NCBI RefSeq assembly: GCF_901000735.1
Contig: NC_081548.1
Location: 7,653,811-7,717,810 of the forward strand
Direction of reading: 5' to 3'
Length of the DNA stretch: 64,000 nucleotides
From: Corylus avellana
Lineage: Eukaryota > Streptophyta > Magnoliopsida > Fagales > Betulaceae
Shown here one piece after another: positions 10,490-22,004 of this stretch. Within the stretch, counting starts at the first letter, position 1; the number at the start of each line of letters is the position of its first letter. Below the pieces are notes generated by a model. That model saw only the letters and a program-made list of their open reading frames with translations, was not told the DNA's origin and did no database searches. The translations under genes were made by a program, and so were the position numbers.

Positions 10490-11783
10490 TGTTGTGACAA
10501 ATACTACCTAAATTAATAAATAATATTTGCTACGTTTTACTTGCAAGTGCACAAGATCAAACGATAGTATAGTGCGGCAAATACGAGATCATTCCCACAG
10601 GATTGTTGATTTTGCTTAGAATAAATTTTCTAAATTAAAATACCAAAATTGTCACAAGATTGATATTATGAAAATAAATAAAGATAAATGAAAAGTGTTA
10701 GGGATTCGATATCCACCACTAATCAGAATAATTCAGATAACAATATGCAAATGCGCCAATCACATCGGTATATTTTATGTTTACCAACCTAAGGGCATGT
10801 GTGTCTACTCCTTAAGCTATTGATCTCCTTAAGCAACGAGTTAGACATGGGTGTCTACTAAGTTGTTCTTTAAGAAAACATAAATTTATGGAAATCGACA
10901 AATACATGAGGCCTAGGGCATGGATGTCTACTTTCGGTTCCTCATGTTGATTACTTCAAGAACCCGTGATGAGATTCTTTTGTCACTTTATTAAGCCCAG
11001 GACTTGATCATCCAAATTGATTTATATATTTAATTCATAGCACATGCATATGTTGATTAGGCACATTCATATGAGGAATTCAATTAAACAGAAAATAATC
11101 AAGTTAAATATACCAAAATATGATTGAAGCAAAGGTGCCAATATTAAAATCTTAAAAAAACATGGTTAGGGCTTCAATCTAGCACCTAACTAAGAGTTAG
11201 TTATACATAACTAAAATAAAGACTAAAAATAAAAGGGAAAGAAGAAACCGAAAAGCTTCTGGAAGTATCCTCAAATCCTCCTCTCTGAAGTTGTGTATAT
11301 AAAAATTTGTCTATTAAATGGTGTCTTGAGTTGTGAGGCTTATAGGTCTATTTATAGGGCTTAGGAGAGTCCTAGAAGCCCTAGTAGTCCTAGTAAACTC
11401 GTAGGTTTAAAGTTCTAGTTCAACTAGGATTTGGAAAACCTAGTTTGAAAAGAAAAAGGAGTCTTGCCGCGTGTCTGAAGTTTCTCCAGCTCCCAAGTGC
11501 ACTCAATTGCATGGGTGGTGCGCTCGATCGCACTCCTGCGATTGATCCTAGGCAATGTGCGCTCGAGCGCACTCCCTGAATACTTTTCTCTCGGTCCTAA
11601 ACTTTTAGCTTTTTTCAATTTTGTCCTTTAAGCCTAATACTTCCAAAATTGCTTCGTTTTTCTAAAAAACCTATAAAAAGACATAAAACATGAAAAGGAA
11701 GTAAAATTGCACAAACTAAGAAAATTAACAAATTAACAAATGTAAATTAAAGGGCTAAAATATGAATATTTTAGCACTTATTA
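10490..11783 (-). mobile_element. Solo LTR S1, Tat/Athila-like, inside gypsy-1
   Basis: 1294 bp with exact GTATA target-site repeats at 10485-10489 and 11784-11788. Plus-strand ends are TGTTGTGACAAATACTACC and TTTAGCACTTATTA. The plus-strand left end has the CACAAGATCAAACGATAG...GATCATTCCCACAGGATTG series which, on the minus strand, is the LTR end that precedes TGGCGCCGTT primer sites in Tat/Athila elements (from memory of the family). No internal region is present, so it is a solo LTR left by LTR-LTR recombination. S2 and S3 are relatives. Confidence 0.82.
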
Positions 11784-11799
11784 GTATATACATCACTTT

Positions 11800-12330
11800 T
11801 GATGCCAACATCTCCGTAATAAATTCCCATTTTGTCAAGAGTGATTGAGAATGGCCCACTCCTTTGTTGGTTTAAGTCCGTTTCCTGAACTTGGTAGAAG
11901 TCTCAGTTTCACATTGTCTACCATGAAGCTATATGTGTTCTTCCATCCATCATGGTGTGCATTCCGGTCATATTGCCACAGCCTCCCTAATAACAAGTGG
12001 CATGCATCCATGGCCACTACATCACACCACGTCTTGTGTTTGTACTTGGATTCAATTGAAAAGGACACAAGACAACGCTTAGATACAATTACCTCGGTGC
12101 CCTTTTTGAGCCACTCCAAACAATAGGGATTGGGGTGTCGTTCAGTCTCTAGGGCCAACTTTCGTACCGCTTCCTCTGCCACGACGTTTTCACAACTTCC
12201 CGAATCAATGACAAGTTGACATACCTTGCCCCCAATAGTGCATGTTGAGTGAAAAAGATTGTGGCGCTGCTCGTCTCCACTTTCCACCTTCTGGGGTGTA
12301 AAGTACACCCTCCTCATCATCAAAAGAGGA
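11800..12330 (-). pseudogene. gypsy-1 protease region
   Basis: The frame at 12323-11835 encodes a retropepsin-like segment with catalytic L-V-I-D-S-G-S-C-E-N-V, followed by L-L-L-G-R-L-W-Q-Y-D-R, the flap-side signature of gypsy proteases. It cleaves Gag-Pol in an active element. It is open for 162 codons but isolated from reverse transcriptase by solo LTR S1, and from gag by stops. Confidence 0.9.
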
Positions 12331-12439
12331 CCATCATCCTTAGAGACAAACTCTTCATCGGCCCCTCACTCGCTGTCAAAAAATGCTCCTTGCTCCTCTC
12401 CATCACCTTGCTCATCAAAGGCTTCCCCCGCATCAACAA

Positions 12440-13515
12440 GTAGCCCTTACCATATACTTCTCTCCCTTGCGGCAATTGGCCATCCGGTGACCCACCTCAC
12501 CACATGGAAAAAACTTGGAACCGGTAGTGGCCCCGGTTTAGTTTGGTTGCCCCCCGGTTCCAGGAACTATACTTTGGCCAGCCGGTTGAGTGGCACCTCT
12601 AGTTGAAATCGGACCACTTGATCGGTTGTAGCTCCCACTGCCCCCACGTCCAAACATGCCCAAGGGACCTCGCGCCAACATCTTCTCAATTAGCAACGCT
12701 CTTCGGTAGGCCTCCAAAACATTGACGGGGTCAAAGAGATTTAGAGAATCTTGAATTTGTTGCTGCATACCTCCAATATACCAGGACACTAGTTGGTCAT
12801 CCGATTTGGATAGATCCACTGGTGTCAAAAGTTTGTAGAATTTCCATGTGTACTCATCCACAGACTTCGAACCTTGACTTTAATTCTGCAGCTGTTGGTA
12901 CATGGTTCAGGTATAGTTGTAGGGCAAAAAGGCGGACTGCACTTGTTTCAACAATTTCTCCCAATTGTCAATCTTCCTCTTGCCTTGCCTCCCCCTAGAT
13001 TGCTTCAACTACTGCCACCATGCCACAGCTCTCCCCCAAAACTTGGTTGCAACCAAAGAAACTCGCTGATCTTCAAGAACCCCCTTAAAGTCAAGAACCT
13101 CTCCAACTGCCGCTACCCAATCCATAAATTCTTCAGGTTGTAGACCCCCTTGAAATTCTGGAACATCAAGTTTGAATCAGTTCTCCCATCGATTAGTATG
13201 AGCTTGCATAGGGGGCCGACTTCCCTACGTTCGGCGCTCCACAAAAGGGTTCTCAGATTCATACCCATAGTCATCTTCATCTTCCTCCTCTGGTGTGCAC
13301 GGTGGGGGTCGACGTCGAAGCCCTTGGTGAACGCGCGTGTTAGCCAATTGGGTAGTGAGAGCTTCAATTTGATCCCTCATAGTCTCAACTTACTCCTCCA
13401 TGCGCTGCCACCATGCCGCCTCTTGTTCTCCATGAACTGATTCCTCGCGCTCATACACGTCGTTCAAACTTACATAGTGGTTGCCCTTTCCTCTTGTGAT
13501 TGGAGCCATGGAAAG
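12440..13515 (-). pseudogene. gypsy-1 gag
   Basis: 12861-12538 encodes the C-terminal half of a retrotrans_gag domain (V-D-L-S-K-S-D-D-Q-L-V-S-W-Y-I-G-G-M, then A-Y-R-R-A-L-L-I-E-K). A decayed zinc knuckle (C-G-E-V-G-H-R-M-A-N-C, its first Cys changed) is read near 12500-12460. The N-terminal half (13440-13113) is in other frames with several stops. Structural capsid protein of the element, not functional. Confidence 0.82.
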
Positions 13516-13519
13516 TAAC

Positions 13520-13537
13520 TGGCGCTTTGATACCAAC
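13520..13537 (-). other. gypsy-1 primer-binding site
   Basis: On the minus strand, directly after the 5' LTR, is TTGGTATCAAAGCGCCAG, close to the TGGTATCAGAGC complement of initiator Met-tRNA. Confidence 0.85.
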
Positions 13538-14087
13538 TGATGGAGCTTGATTTGGTGGGATGCAAAGAAAATAGTACAAGAAGAAAGATAATTAATTCTT
13601 AGATCTTAAATCTATCAAAAATCTAAAAATTATTTGGGGAGTCTATCTACGGTTTAAAGGAAAATATGAAGAAAACTCAACTCTAAGGCTTCTTATTGAT
13701 AAAAATTGAAATTATATTGAAAGTTGCGTTTCTGGAGGCTATAATGATGTATTTACCCCCAAAATCCTAACCCTAAATTAAGGTAAACAAAGTCCGTTTA
13801 AGCCAAAACATGGCTACGCGTCCGGACGAGAACTAAATTGAAAACATGAAATTGCGAAAAACTAACATAACGTTCGGACGAGGTTTGAACGGACTCCGAA
13901 CGAAGCATTCTGACCTCTCTGGGGTTTTTCCCACCAAAGCTACGTGTTCGGATGGGCCTCATGGCCGTTCGGACAATCTTCTGCTGTAGCGCCAGTCTGG
14001 GATCGTGTCACCATTCTTCGGGGTGCCTTCACACTTACATCCACTCGGGTCTTCCTTATAAACTCCCAAGCACTCTGGTCTACATCA
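13538..14087 (-). repeat. gypsy-1 5' LTR
   Basis: 550 bp, paired with 7801-8369 but clearly diverged (many substitutions and indels visible by eye), so the insertion is not recent. The right target-site repeat TAGAG follows. Confidence 0.9.
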
Positions 14088-14815
14088 TAGAGTTATTTTG
14101 GTTATTTTTATCTTCAGTTAGGATTTAACCGAAAATCCGAACGGGTAGGTGACATTGCAAAAAATTGAAAGTTTGAAGTACAAAATTGAGAATTTTTGTA
14201 TTATTATTTTTATATGTACATATTAATAAAAATAATTTATTTGTAATTAATTATTTTGTATTATTATTTTTATATGCCAGAGAGTGGAAAATTGTGGGCA
14301 CATTTTCATGTATCAAGACTTCCTGGCATGTCTGATTGTCTATTGCTAGGACTTCTTGGTGCAGTATTTGCCAGGAATTCGCAAGTTACATACCAACATA
14401 TAATTTTAAAGACACTCCCCTGCCGTTATTTACTAACTACCACAACTAAATATCAATATATGTATTATCTAATATTTCTGTCATTTAATTAATTAAATGA
14501 CGCCATCAAAGAACCTTCCTTTTTGTAGTGCATGTTAGTGGCCTCAGGAAAATTTATCGTACCAATAGTTGACAAATCAAGTTTGATCAGTTTGTTGAAC
14601 AATTTTTATTGAATCTCCTGTGGGTACGTAGTTTTTATTAATGAAGAATAACAATTACAAGCAGCAAATCAAGAAACCCAAAAACAAAAAAATCAAAAAA
14701 TAGTTCATCCTTAGTTCTTTACCACAGTTCTCATAAATCTCAATTTCTTCACATACCTATATATATGTCAACCCTACCTTCAACCAAAATTAACAAACCA
14801 ACTTGAAAACGATGA

Positions 14816-15202
14816 CTAAATCTCTTTGTTGCTTTCGAAACTACTCGCTGTAGATCTACAGTAACTTAGCTCCAAAGAAACCTTCCTTTCCAAACGAAGC
14901 TGGCGACGAAAATTTGCTATGAAAATCTCCGCCCTCTTATCAATGTCATCATCCGAAGCAAAACTGGTGGCTCGTTGAATACTCCGAGTCGCAGAACGAT
15001 CTCCTCCGTCGGATTTATTATCCTCGATGCATCCATGCAATCCCAGACGGTCATCAAAGCTTAAGCGGCGCCTATAGGAAAAGCTACCAATATTCGAACC
15101 ACCCAAGCACCATCTCCTTGCGTTAAAACTAAGCAAAAGTTTTAATTTCTTCACCGCCTTCGTCAGGCGGACGCCTACCTCTCGCCACCTTTCGCCACCC
15201 AT
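14816..15202 (-). CDS. DUF761 family protein, copy 1
   Basis: 128 residues. The C-terminal domain at about residues 84-112 (D-D-D-I-D-K-R-A-E-I-F-I-A-N-F-R-R-Q-L-R-L-E-R) is the DUF761 motif of plant 'cotton fibre expressed' proteins, small proteins without known enzymatic activity. The N-terminus (W-R-E-V-G-V-R-L-T-K-A-V-K-K-L-K-L-L-L) is basic and may form an amphipathic helix. No signal peptide or membrane segment is seen. The start ATG matches the first Met conserved in copy 2. A TATA box lies about 60 bp upstream. It differs from copy 2 by very few residues (one S/L change, one N/D change and one missing D), so the duplication is recent or the copies are kept alike. The molecular role is unknown. 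Confidence 0.85.
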   Translation of the reverse strand: MGGERWREVGVRLTKAVKKLKLLLSFNARRWCLGGSNIGSFSYRRRLSFDDRLGLHGCIEDNKSDGGDRSATRSIQRATSFASDDDIDKRAEIFIANFRRQLRLERKVSLELSYCRSTASSFESNKEI

Positions 15203-15260
15203 TTCTTGGTTTCCCCTGCAGCTGGTTTTGTTGAACGGAAAGGCGTGGATGTTAAGGTTG

Positions 15261-15270
15261 TTTTATAGAC
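15261..15270 (-). promoter_or_regulatory. TATA box of DUF761-1
   Basis: GTCTATAAAA on the minus strand, about 60 bp before the ATG. The same box is present before DUF761-2 and DUF761-3. Confidence 0.6.
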
Positions 15271-15384
15271 AGAGAGAGTGAATTGTTGGGCAAGCTAGGT
15301 ACTGAGTACTGACAGAAGATAGAGAGCGTGTTTTTCAAATGATTAGTGTCTTACCTTTGACTTTCATGGAAGGACGCGGTGGAG

Positions 15385-16555
15385 GGGACCCGGATTCCTG
15401 AAATTAGGGGTGAATTCTTCTACAATTCACGTCAGAATCTCTTGAAAGAGAACTAATGCTACCGTGATGCGACGTGTCCCATTAAATAAATAGTAATAAA
15501 ATATTATTTAACTTTTTTTAAGTAAAATCTATATAATCTCTTCAAATTATTACCTTAATAACGATTTATCCCTCAAATTATCAATTACTACAATTTACTT
15601 CATAAACTATCAAAATAATGACAATGTATCTCTCAATGCTAGCAAAATAACGAAATTACCCTTATAGAATTTTCAATAAAGCAAAAATACCCTTAAAATT
15701 TTAATTAAAAAAATTAAATTTTAGTTTTATTTTATTTTATTTTAGTAAGGGTAATTTTGTCATTTTATTAAAATTGATGATACATTGTCATTGTTTTGGT
15801 AATTTGAGAAGTAAATTGTCGCAATTGATAATTTAAGGGGTAAATTGTCATTTGAGTGATAATTTGAGTGAACTTTACCCAACCTTTTAAAAAAGAATAG
15901 GGAAAAATATAAAAAAAAACCCCCAAACTATCAGCCGTTTTCGATTTAGCCTCTAATGTTCCAAAAGTGATAAAGTAGCCCCCAAACTACCAAACTATTG
16001 CATTTTGGCCACTCTGTTAATCAAAACCGTCAGTTTGGACGGAAACTGCAAAACAATGTCGTTTTGTTATGGGTAAGTTACTACAATGCCATTTTATGAA
16101 GAAAAACAAATTTTGGGAAAAATATAAAAAGGCCCTCCAAACTACCAGCCGTTTTCATTTTAGCCATCTAATGTTCAAAAAGTGATAAAGCAGCCCCCCA
16201 ACAAAACGACGTTATTTTTCAGTTTCCGTCCAAACAGACGGTTTTGACTAACGGAGTGGTCAAAATGCATTAGTTTGGTAGTTTGGGAGGCTACTTTATT
16301 ACTTTTGAAACATTAGGGGGCTAAATGAAAAACGACTGGTAGTTTGAAGAATTTTTTTATATTTTTTCCAAAAAAATTATATTTTATTATTATTTTGTTT
16401 TGTATTTTTTAAAAAAAGTTAAATAATATTTTATTATTATTTATTTAGTGGGACATGTGGCATTACAGTAGGCGTTAAATCTCTTGAAAGAGATGTTGTC
16501 CATGAATTCCAAAATCTGAAATTCGCCCCTAATTCAAGGAGATTCTGGTTCGCCG
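15385..16555. mobile_element. Fold-back / long-TIR element with an inner fold-back
   Basis: Left arm about 15385-15515 and right arm about 16412-16553 are inverted copies (AAATTAGGGG...AGAATCTCTT...ACATGTCCCA...AATATTATTTAAC). The matching position in U copy 2 (about 36288) has no such insertion. Nested inside, 15899-16377 is another inverted-repeat unit with words such as AAACTACCAGCCGTTTTC and its complement, plus a CAAAACGACGTT stretch. No coding capacity. A 9-bp target duplication of Mutator type is possible but not clean. Confidence 0.8.
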
Positions 16556-16792
16556 GCGGAGGGTGGCTTCACTGACACGACTGTCATCAATTGCTGCTGA
16601 GTCATAGTCTTATAGCATTCTCATTGGCTACACCAATCTTGTAGCATTCTCATTGGCTACACGTAAATCATACTCAGTAAATTGTTGAGATATTTGGTGA
16701 GCTCTTAATGTGCTTATAAATACTAACCAAAAAAAAAAAAAAGTTTCTAACATTGTTACTATTATGAGGATAAAAATTTATTCCAAATAGTT

Positions 16793-16983
16793 TTGAGGAA
16801 ATTTTTTTCAACCTAATTTAATAAGTGTCAAGTGTCATATCTTACATATTTTATTTAATATTTTTAGCCGTTATTTATTGTAATTCTTCTAACTTAAGAA
16901 TCAAATCATTAATTTTTAAGAAACCTAAATATGTTGAATGACACTTGCCTCTTATTGAAATTGGTTTGAGGAAATTTCCTCAT
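16793..16983. repeat. Small fold-back MITE
   Basis: TTGAGGAAATTTTTTTCAACC...AAGTGTCAAGTGTCAT pairs with the reverse complement of TTGAATGACACTTGCC...GGTTTGAGGAAATTTCC. The matching part of U copy 2 (36480-36530) lacks it. Confidence 0.65.
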
Positions 16984-17290
16984 TGTGTCCCTCGTCTAAA
17001 AGAAAGGATAAATTAATTCTTAAAAATGAATAGAAATATATATAGAATAGTGAAAATTGAATTGTTAAAATAGGAAGCCAAATAAGCAACTAAAATAATT
17101 CTTTTTTTTTTTTCAATTTTTTTATTTTACCTAGAATGAAAGAAAAAATGTACTAGCCATGGGTGAATATTCTTACTGTTATGTTTCAGTTGCTTGCTAA
17201 GTTTTGCCTCATAAAGATTTGAAAATTATGTTGCTTTATGTCCATGCATGACATATATGCCCGAACCGCAAACCACATGTACATATATAA

Positions 17291-17999
17291 ATCACCACTT
17301 CAGGTTTTTATTTATTTATTTTTTTTGTTTTTTTTGTTTTTAATTTTTTTTTTCAAAATAAACTGATAAATGCTATATATTATACCAATATCCCACTTTT
17401 ATTCTACTATATATATGCTGACGCTGCGAGGTGTGGTACAGCCTTAGAGTTGTAGCTTTTGTTAAAAAAAGTAAATGTTACATGTTACACTCTTGTCACT
17501 CTCATCTTATTGGCTAATGTTACATGCATATTACATTCTTGAGCCATCCCATGTTGGCATGTGGGTACCTTCGAGCCTTTCAGCCACCTCTTGCAACCGG
17601 TTTGGGAATGGCTGAACCACCCCATGGCCTCTACGGGTGGTTTTAGCCATCCATTTTTGAAATTTGGGGGTGGCCGGCCACCCCGAGTGGCCAAAATTGA
17701 TATATATATATATATATTAGAAATTGAAACCTAAATAAAAATAATAATAATAATAAAGCCGTCAAAACTAAGGTAAAAAAAAAAAAAGTTATTAACTCAA
17801 AAATATATTTATAAGGTAATATAAATTCTGATAATGGCCCCCACATGTATTTTTTTTTGTTTTCAAAAAATAAAAAATAAAGTCTGACTTTAGAGAGAGG
17901 CTCCCTTGATCTTTTGAAAATCAGCATCTTTTTTTGAAATCAGAGGCAGTACTAGGCGGCGTTTTCTCTTCCATGACAAACAACAAAGTATTCATGATA
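17291..17999. other. AT-rich spacer
   Basis: Holds (TA)n at 17700-17717, T-rich tracts, and a perfect GGGGTGGCCGGCCACCCC palindrome (about 17665-17682). No gene seen. Confidence 0.5.
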
Positions 18000-19965
18000 A
18001 TCAAAGCATAAAATTAAACACTAGTGTTTGATGTTCTCAATTGCAAGCGTCTCACATGACGAATGTATATATATATATACAACCTCATTGAATCAATTCT
18101 ATCAAATCGGGGACTCCAAGAAATCATGAGCAGCACATGTGAAACTTCTGCAACCATCCAACTCATTCTTAACACTTATTTCCAATCCATATTGCTTAAT
18201 CTATTGAATTACTACTTATTCAAAAAGTTTAAACCGATAGAAAGAGGTAAATTTAATCACTTCATTCAATACTTTAATATCTTTTAATATAATAATGAAA
18301 AAAAAAAAAGAAAAAAATCCAGAGAGATTGTCACTAGGACCAAGGACATTGGGCTAAAATCTAAAACATAAATCACAGGTCCCCTTATGTATATATTCCT
18401 TAGGCGAAAAAAGGTAGGATTTCACCGCCATAAGGCAAAAGGAGGTCCCATAGGGCTAATGAGTTGAGTAGGGATAATGATACTCTCAATTTCAAATGAA
18501 ATTGATTCTATTCGTTCATAGTTAGAATTTAAAGTTTATGTATCTAACAGTGTACTTGATGCTACATAATTTTAAAATTTTTAAAAGATGTGTCAACATT
18601 GATTTATCTACACCGTTAGATGTATAAACTTTAAATTATAATACTTTTTTAAAATTGAGAGGATTTTATTATGTGAGTCGGAGTTACGTGCATACCAAAA
18701 CAGACCCCAAAATCGTGCATGAAAAGAAGTATATACCCAATGAATTTAAGAAGAAGCACCCTTTGTAGAAGTTTCTGAATCATGTGGGTCGAAAGTCACA
18801 ATATAAAAAGCAAAAGGTCCCTAGCTAAAGGATACCCAAAGAAGGATAGCACTACAGGCCTCTCTTCTGTTTGTTTTGGATTCTGCTTGAATTTGTTAAA
18901 AAAAAGGAATTTATGTCAATGAATAAAATAATTAATTAGATAATTCAAGATTTATTTGAACGAATTAAAATATTTTATATGAATTCTCTCTTCAAATTAC
19001 CAATAATTTATATAAGAAATTGATGGAAATAGAGATTCCGTGTGGGGACTTTTAGTAGAACCTTTCGATCAAAGCTAGAATGGAGTGATTGCTTTCATAA
19101 GTGGTTAACCTAAGTGGTCATTGCCTTGGCCATCAAGACTGAAAAAGAGATTCCTTGTCGGCAATTTTAGAATCAAAGCTAGAAAATTATAAATCGGTAT
19201 TAAAACATAAACTGCTATGAATTTATACACAGTTTGAAATGCCGATAAATGGGAGCCATCTGATAAGACCATTTAATCTCCAAGACTTACAGATCTAACG
19301 GTGATTTTTTTAAAAAAAATATAAATAAGAAATGCGTTGAAGAATAACGAGGGATGGATGCAAAGTTTACTATGGACAGGGGCCCAGGGCCAATAAATTT
19401 TGTTGCAAGGGGCCCATATGAAAAAAATAATAATAGTAAAAAAATAAATAAAAAATTTACCTTGTAGGCTTTTTTTTTTTCTTATGAGTTGGGGGGTGGC
19501 CATAGGGCCACCTCCCTTCCTCCGTCCCTGAGAACAACACCAAACACATCTCATATGGGCCACCTCCCTTCCTTCGTCCTGGTGAACAAAGCCAAACACA
19601 TCTCAAAATACCTATGACAATGTGAATTCGCTTCCAAGTGTGTGTTGAGCGTTTATTTGATTCAAACAAATTGGAGGGACGAAAAGGTAGGATGAGTTCA
19701 TAGGTGTACAAGTAAAAAAATAAAATCAATTTTTTTAGAAACATATTAATGCTCCTTTACTAAACATTATTGCAATTATTATGGCTTAAAAACGTAAATT
19801 TTTCACATTTTTAGACCGTCATTTAAAAAAAATGCACTTCTAAATGAGATCATTTTCGCAATTTGTTTAGAAACGTACTTTTAATTTGCAAAATCGCAAG
19901 GCTAAATGAACTCTTAATTTTAAGCGCTTGTGAATACTAGGAACTCAATACAAAGTTTAATAGGA
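18000..19965 (+). repeat. Segmental duplication ABC, copy 2
   Basis: 18060-18300 matches 49435-49550 and part of the bL28 intron (about 54230-54440). 18405-19330 matches copies 1 and 3. 19600-19965 matches 50960-51330. Homology stops at about 19965, where CACTA coding sequence begins. It contains a two-copy repeat of GGGCCACCTCCCTTCC (about 19506-19605). No gene. Confidence 0.82.
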
Positions 19966-21875
19966 GTGGATGTAGCCGCGCATAGGTAGAATATTCTTAC
20001 TAACCCCTCGAACACGACCCACATATTCAGGCTTATTGTCGTGCGCCTGGGCGTACGCGTCGTTCGATGCCCACCGAATCGTCCCTTGGAGGCCATCTAC
20101 CAATTTCGCAGGGTCAGTTTCCAATAGCTCCTTCATCCGTGCTTGTACGTTACATTACATGTGATCATTGTTATCTAAGTGTTAATCCTAAATAGGTTAA
20201 TACAGAGATAAAAATGCAAGACAAGGTGTAAGGAACATACAACTCTCTCCGCGACCTCCGGATTTGGGTATCTACCATCTTTATTTTTATGGGTCTTGGT
20301 GTAAGCTTTCGCTCGCGTAGGAGCCCTACCCGAAGTAATTACCTGCAAAAATCCAAAGCATAAATGAAACGTTCGTATATATATTACTCGGATTATGACA
20401 TATACATATACATATGGTAAATGACAAACATACTTCCTCATGTGACACCCTTGCGAAGCTCTTCGAGCTAGTGCAATGTGGTGTTTTAATCAGTGCTCAT
20501 ATGCTTAGCATAGTCCTACGAACACAATATGTAGATGTTATTAATAGCTGAGGCATCTAACAATTACAATTAATGAAACTACACAAATAAAATTAAACTC
20601 GTAACCTACTTGATAATCGGGATCATACAATCTCTTCAACAATTTTTCAACGTCTACGGGTTGTACTTTTCAATGGTTTGCCTCAACCTCGCCCCCACTA
20701 TTGCAGGAGTATTGCCGCACTGAATGTTGAGTTTAGTCTTTAACTTGTGTCCCTTAAGCTTCAGCTTCTCGCCCATGTCTCTGAACGCGTCATTTTTTGT
20801 TGCTGCCATATCCGACCTAGGCAAGAAGTAGAAGTGCTTCTGCATTAGTTAAACATTGAGAAATTATGAGCCATACATTATATTTTCAATATCAGATAAT
20901 CGTTTTACAAAATGAAATGCAAATGCTACATATCATAAATTAAGAACATCTAATCTACACATACCATCAATCTGTTCCATATATCCTCCTTCGTATTTTC
21001 TAGTACATTCTTCCAGTCGTCGGATATCCTCACAAAGGCTCCGCTCTTGACAATCTTGCCCATCATCCGTCTAAATTTCCCCCCGCTTTTTCCTACGGGC
21101 TGCCACGCTCCATTATGCTCCAGCATGATCCTTTTCCCCTCGGGGATGTCCCATAAGTTGTGCAAGTCATTTACGGTCAACACTTCAAATTTATCGTCAC
21201 CATCTACATTGATGTTTAACACACAAAATTATACATATATTATTAAGATTTATGTACTAACTACATGTACCATCATGCATAAATATATACATATTTATTG
21301 TTCTGACTAGCATACATACATGCCTATCGTCTGAATCTAGTCGAAAGCCAATACTGGCCAAGCAGGGTCATCTGGCTGCTGACCGTGCGCGTCACCTGTC
21401 CCATCATCCAAGGAATCGGGGGCTTGTGTCTCACTCGCATCAACATGTGCACTGCTGTGTGGCCGTCGATCGAAATAGTTGTGCGGCAATAAACCTATCT
21501 AGGTCAATGTGACCGATGGGGATGGCATACGCGGGGATTCGTCCGAGTCGCGGGAAGTATGCTCATATCGATACCCTATCTGGGTAAGGCTTGTTGGACG
21601 GGGTGGGTCAGGGAAAGACAGGTCTAGCTCAATCGAAGTGTCGGGAATATCTTCAATGTTGAAGATATAATCGTGTCTCGCAAGTGTCTACCCTTCCACA
21701 TGCTCTGGAAGTACCAGTCGTTAACCTGGTTGCTGGCTCACAAGCATAGCAACGTCTTGCGTTTCTCTATCAGGAGAGACGTACGGTCTCGACCCTTGTC
21801 CACCCGTAGTACACGGAATAGAAGATTGTGCCCTTCGTTCTCTTGACTTTCCCCGAGTACTCATATCAACCTACG
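19966..21875 (-). pseudogene. CACTA second gene, Transposase_24-like
   Basis: Pieces at 21222-20950 (D-L-H-N-L-W-D-I-P-E-G-K-R, then G-G-K-F-R-R-M-M-G), 20845-20654, 20441-20175 (P-T-R-A-K-A-Y-T-K-T-H-K-N-K-D-G-R-Y-P) and 20160-19985 (D-A-Y-A-Q-A-H-D-N-K-P-E-Y-V-G-R-V-R-G) together match the Ptta/En/Spm plant transposase family (PF03004). Gaps between pieces look like introns plus decay. The frame is cut off at the junction near 19966. In the Spm system the second product binds subterminal repeats; that role here is by analogy only. Confidence 0.8.
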
Positions 21876-22004
21876 AAATACCTAATGCATCCAATTAGTT
21901 ATGTGTACAATGGAAGAAATATGACACCCAATTATATATTGAACAATTGACAATCAATGTACAAATAAATAACAACAAACGAATCAATGAACAATAGTTA
22001 AATT

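Larger units (their letters stand above)
7801..14087 (-). mobile_element. Ty3/gypsy chromovirus-like retrotransposon, gypsy-1
   Basis: Complete but broken element on the minus strand. LTRs are 7801-8369 and 13538-14087, with TGATGTAG/CTACATCA ends. Target-site repeats are TAGGG (7796-7800) and TAGAG (14088-14092); the empty site GTTAGAGTT is preserved at about 34990. Order on the minus strand: 5' LTR, Met-tRNA primer-binding site, gag, protease, reverse transcriptase, RNase H, gap, integrase, polypurine tract, 3' LTR. Solo LTR S1 (10490-11783) splits it between protease and reverse transcriptase. Many stops and frame changes show it is inactive. Sequence style fits the Reina/CRM group of chromoviruses, but I see no chromodomain. 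Confidence 0.93.
6190..17290 (+). repeat. Segmental duplication U, copy 1
   Basis: Matches 28318-36840 in the same order: the TATGGTTCRCCA block, the LTR-like block, the ATCCATCTCTGATTCTTCGTC block, the DUF761 gene and its upstream flank, and the CCCGAACCGCAAACC block at the end. It is interrupted by gypsy-1 (7801-14087), the fold-back element at 15385-16555 and a small fold-back at 16793-16983, all absent from copy 2. Copy 2 in turn carries gypsy-2, absent here. Confidence 0.88.

Noticed and set aside
14517..14527. TTTTTGTAGTG as a CACTA end
   Set aside because: Sister copies show this is a variant of CTGTAGCGTAAG in the duplicated flank.
19966..20000. Left CACTA terminus
   Set aside because: No CACTA sequence found; coding sequence meets duplicate DNA directly.
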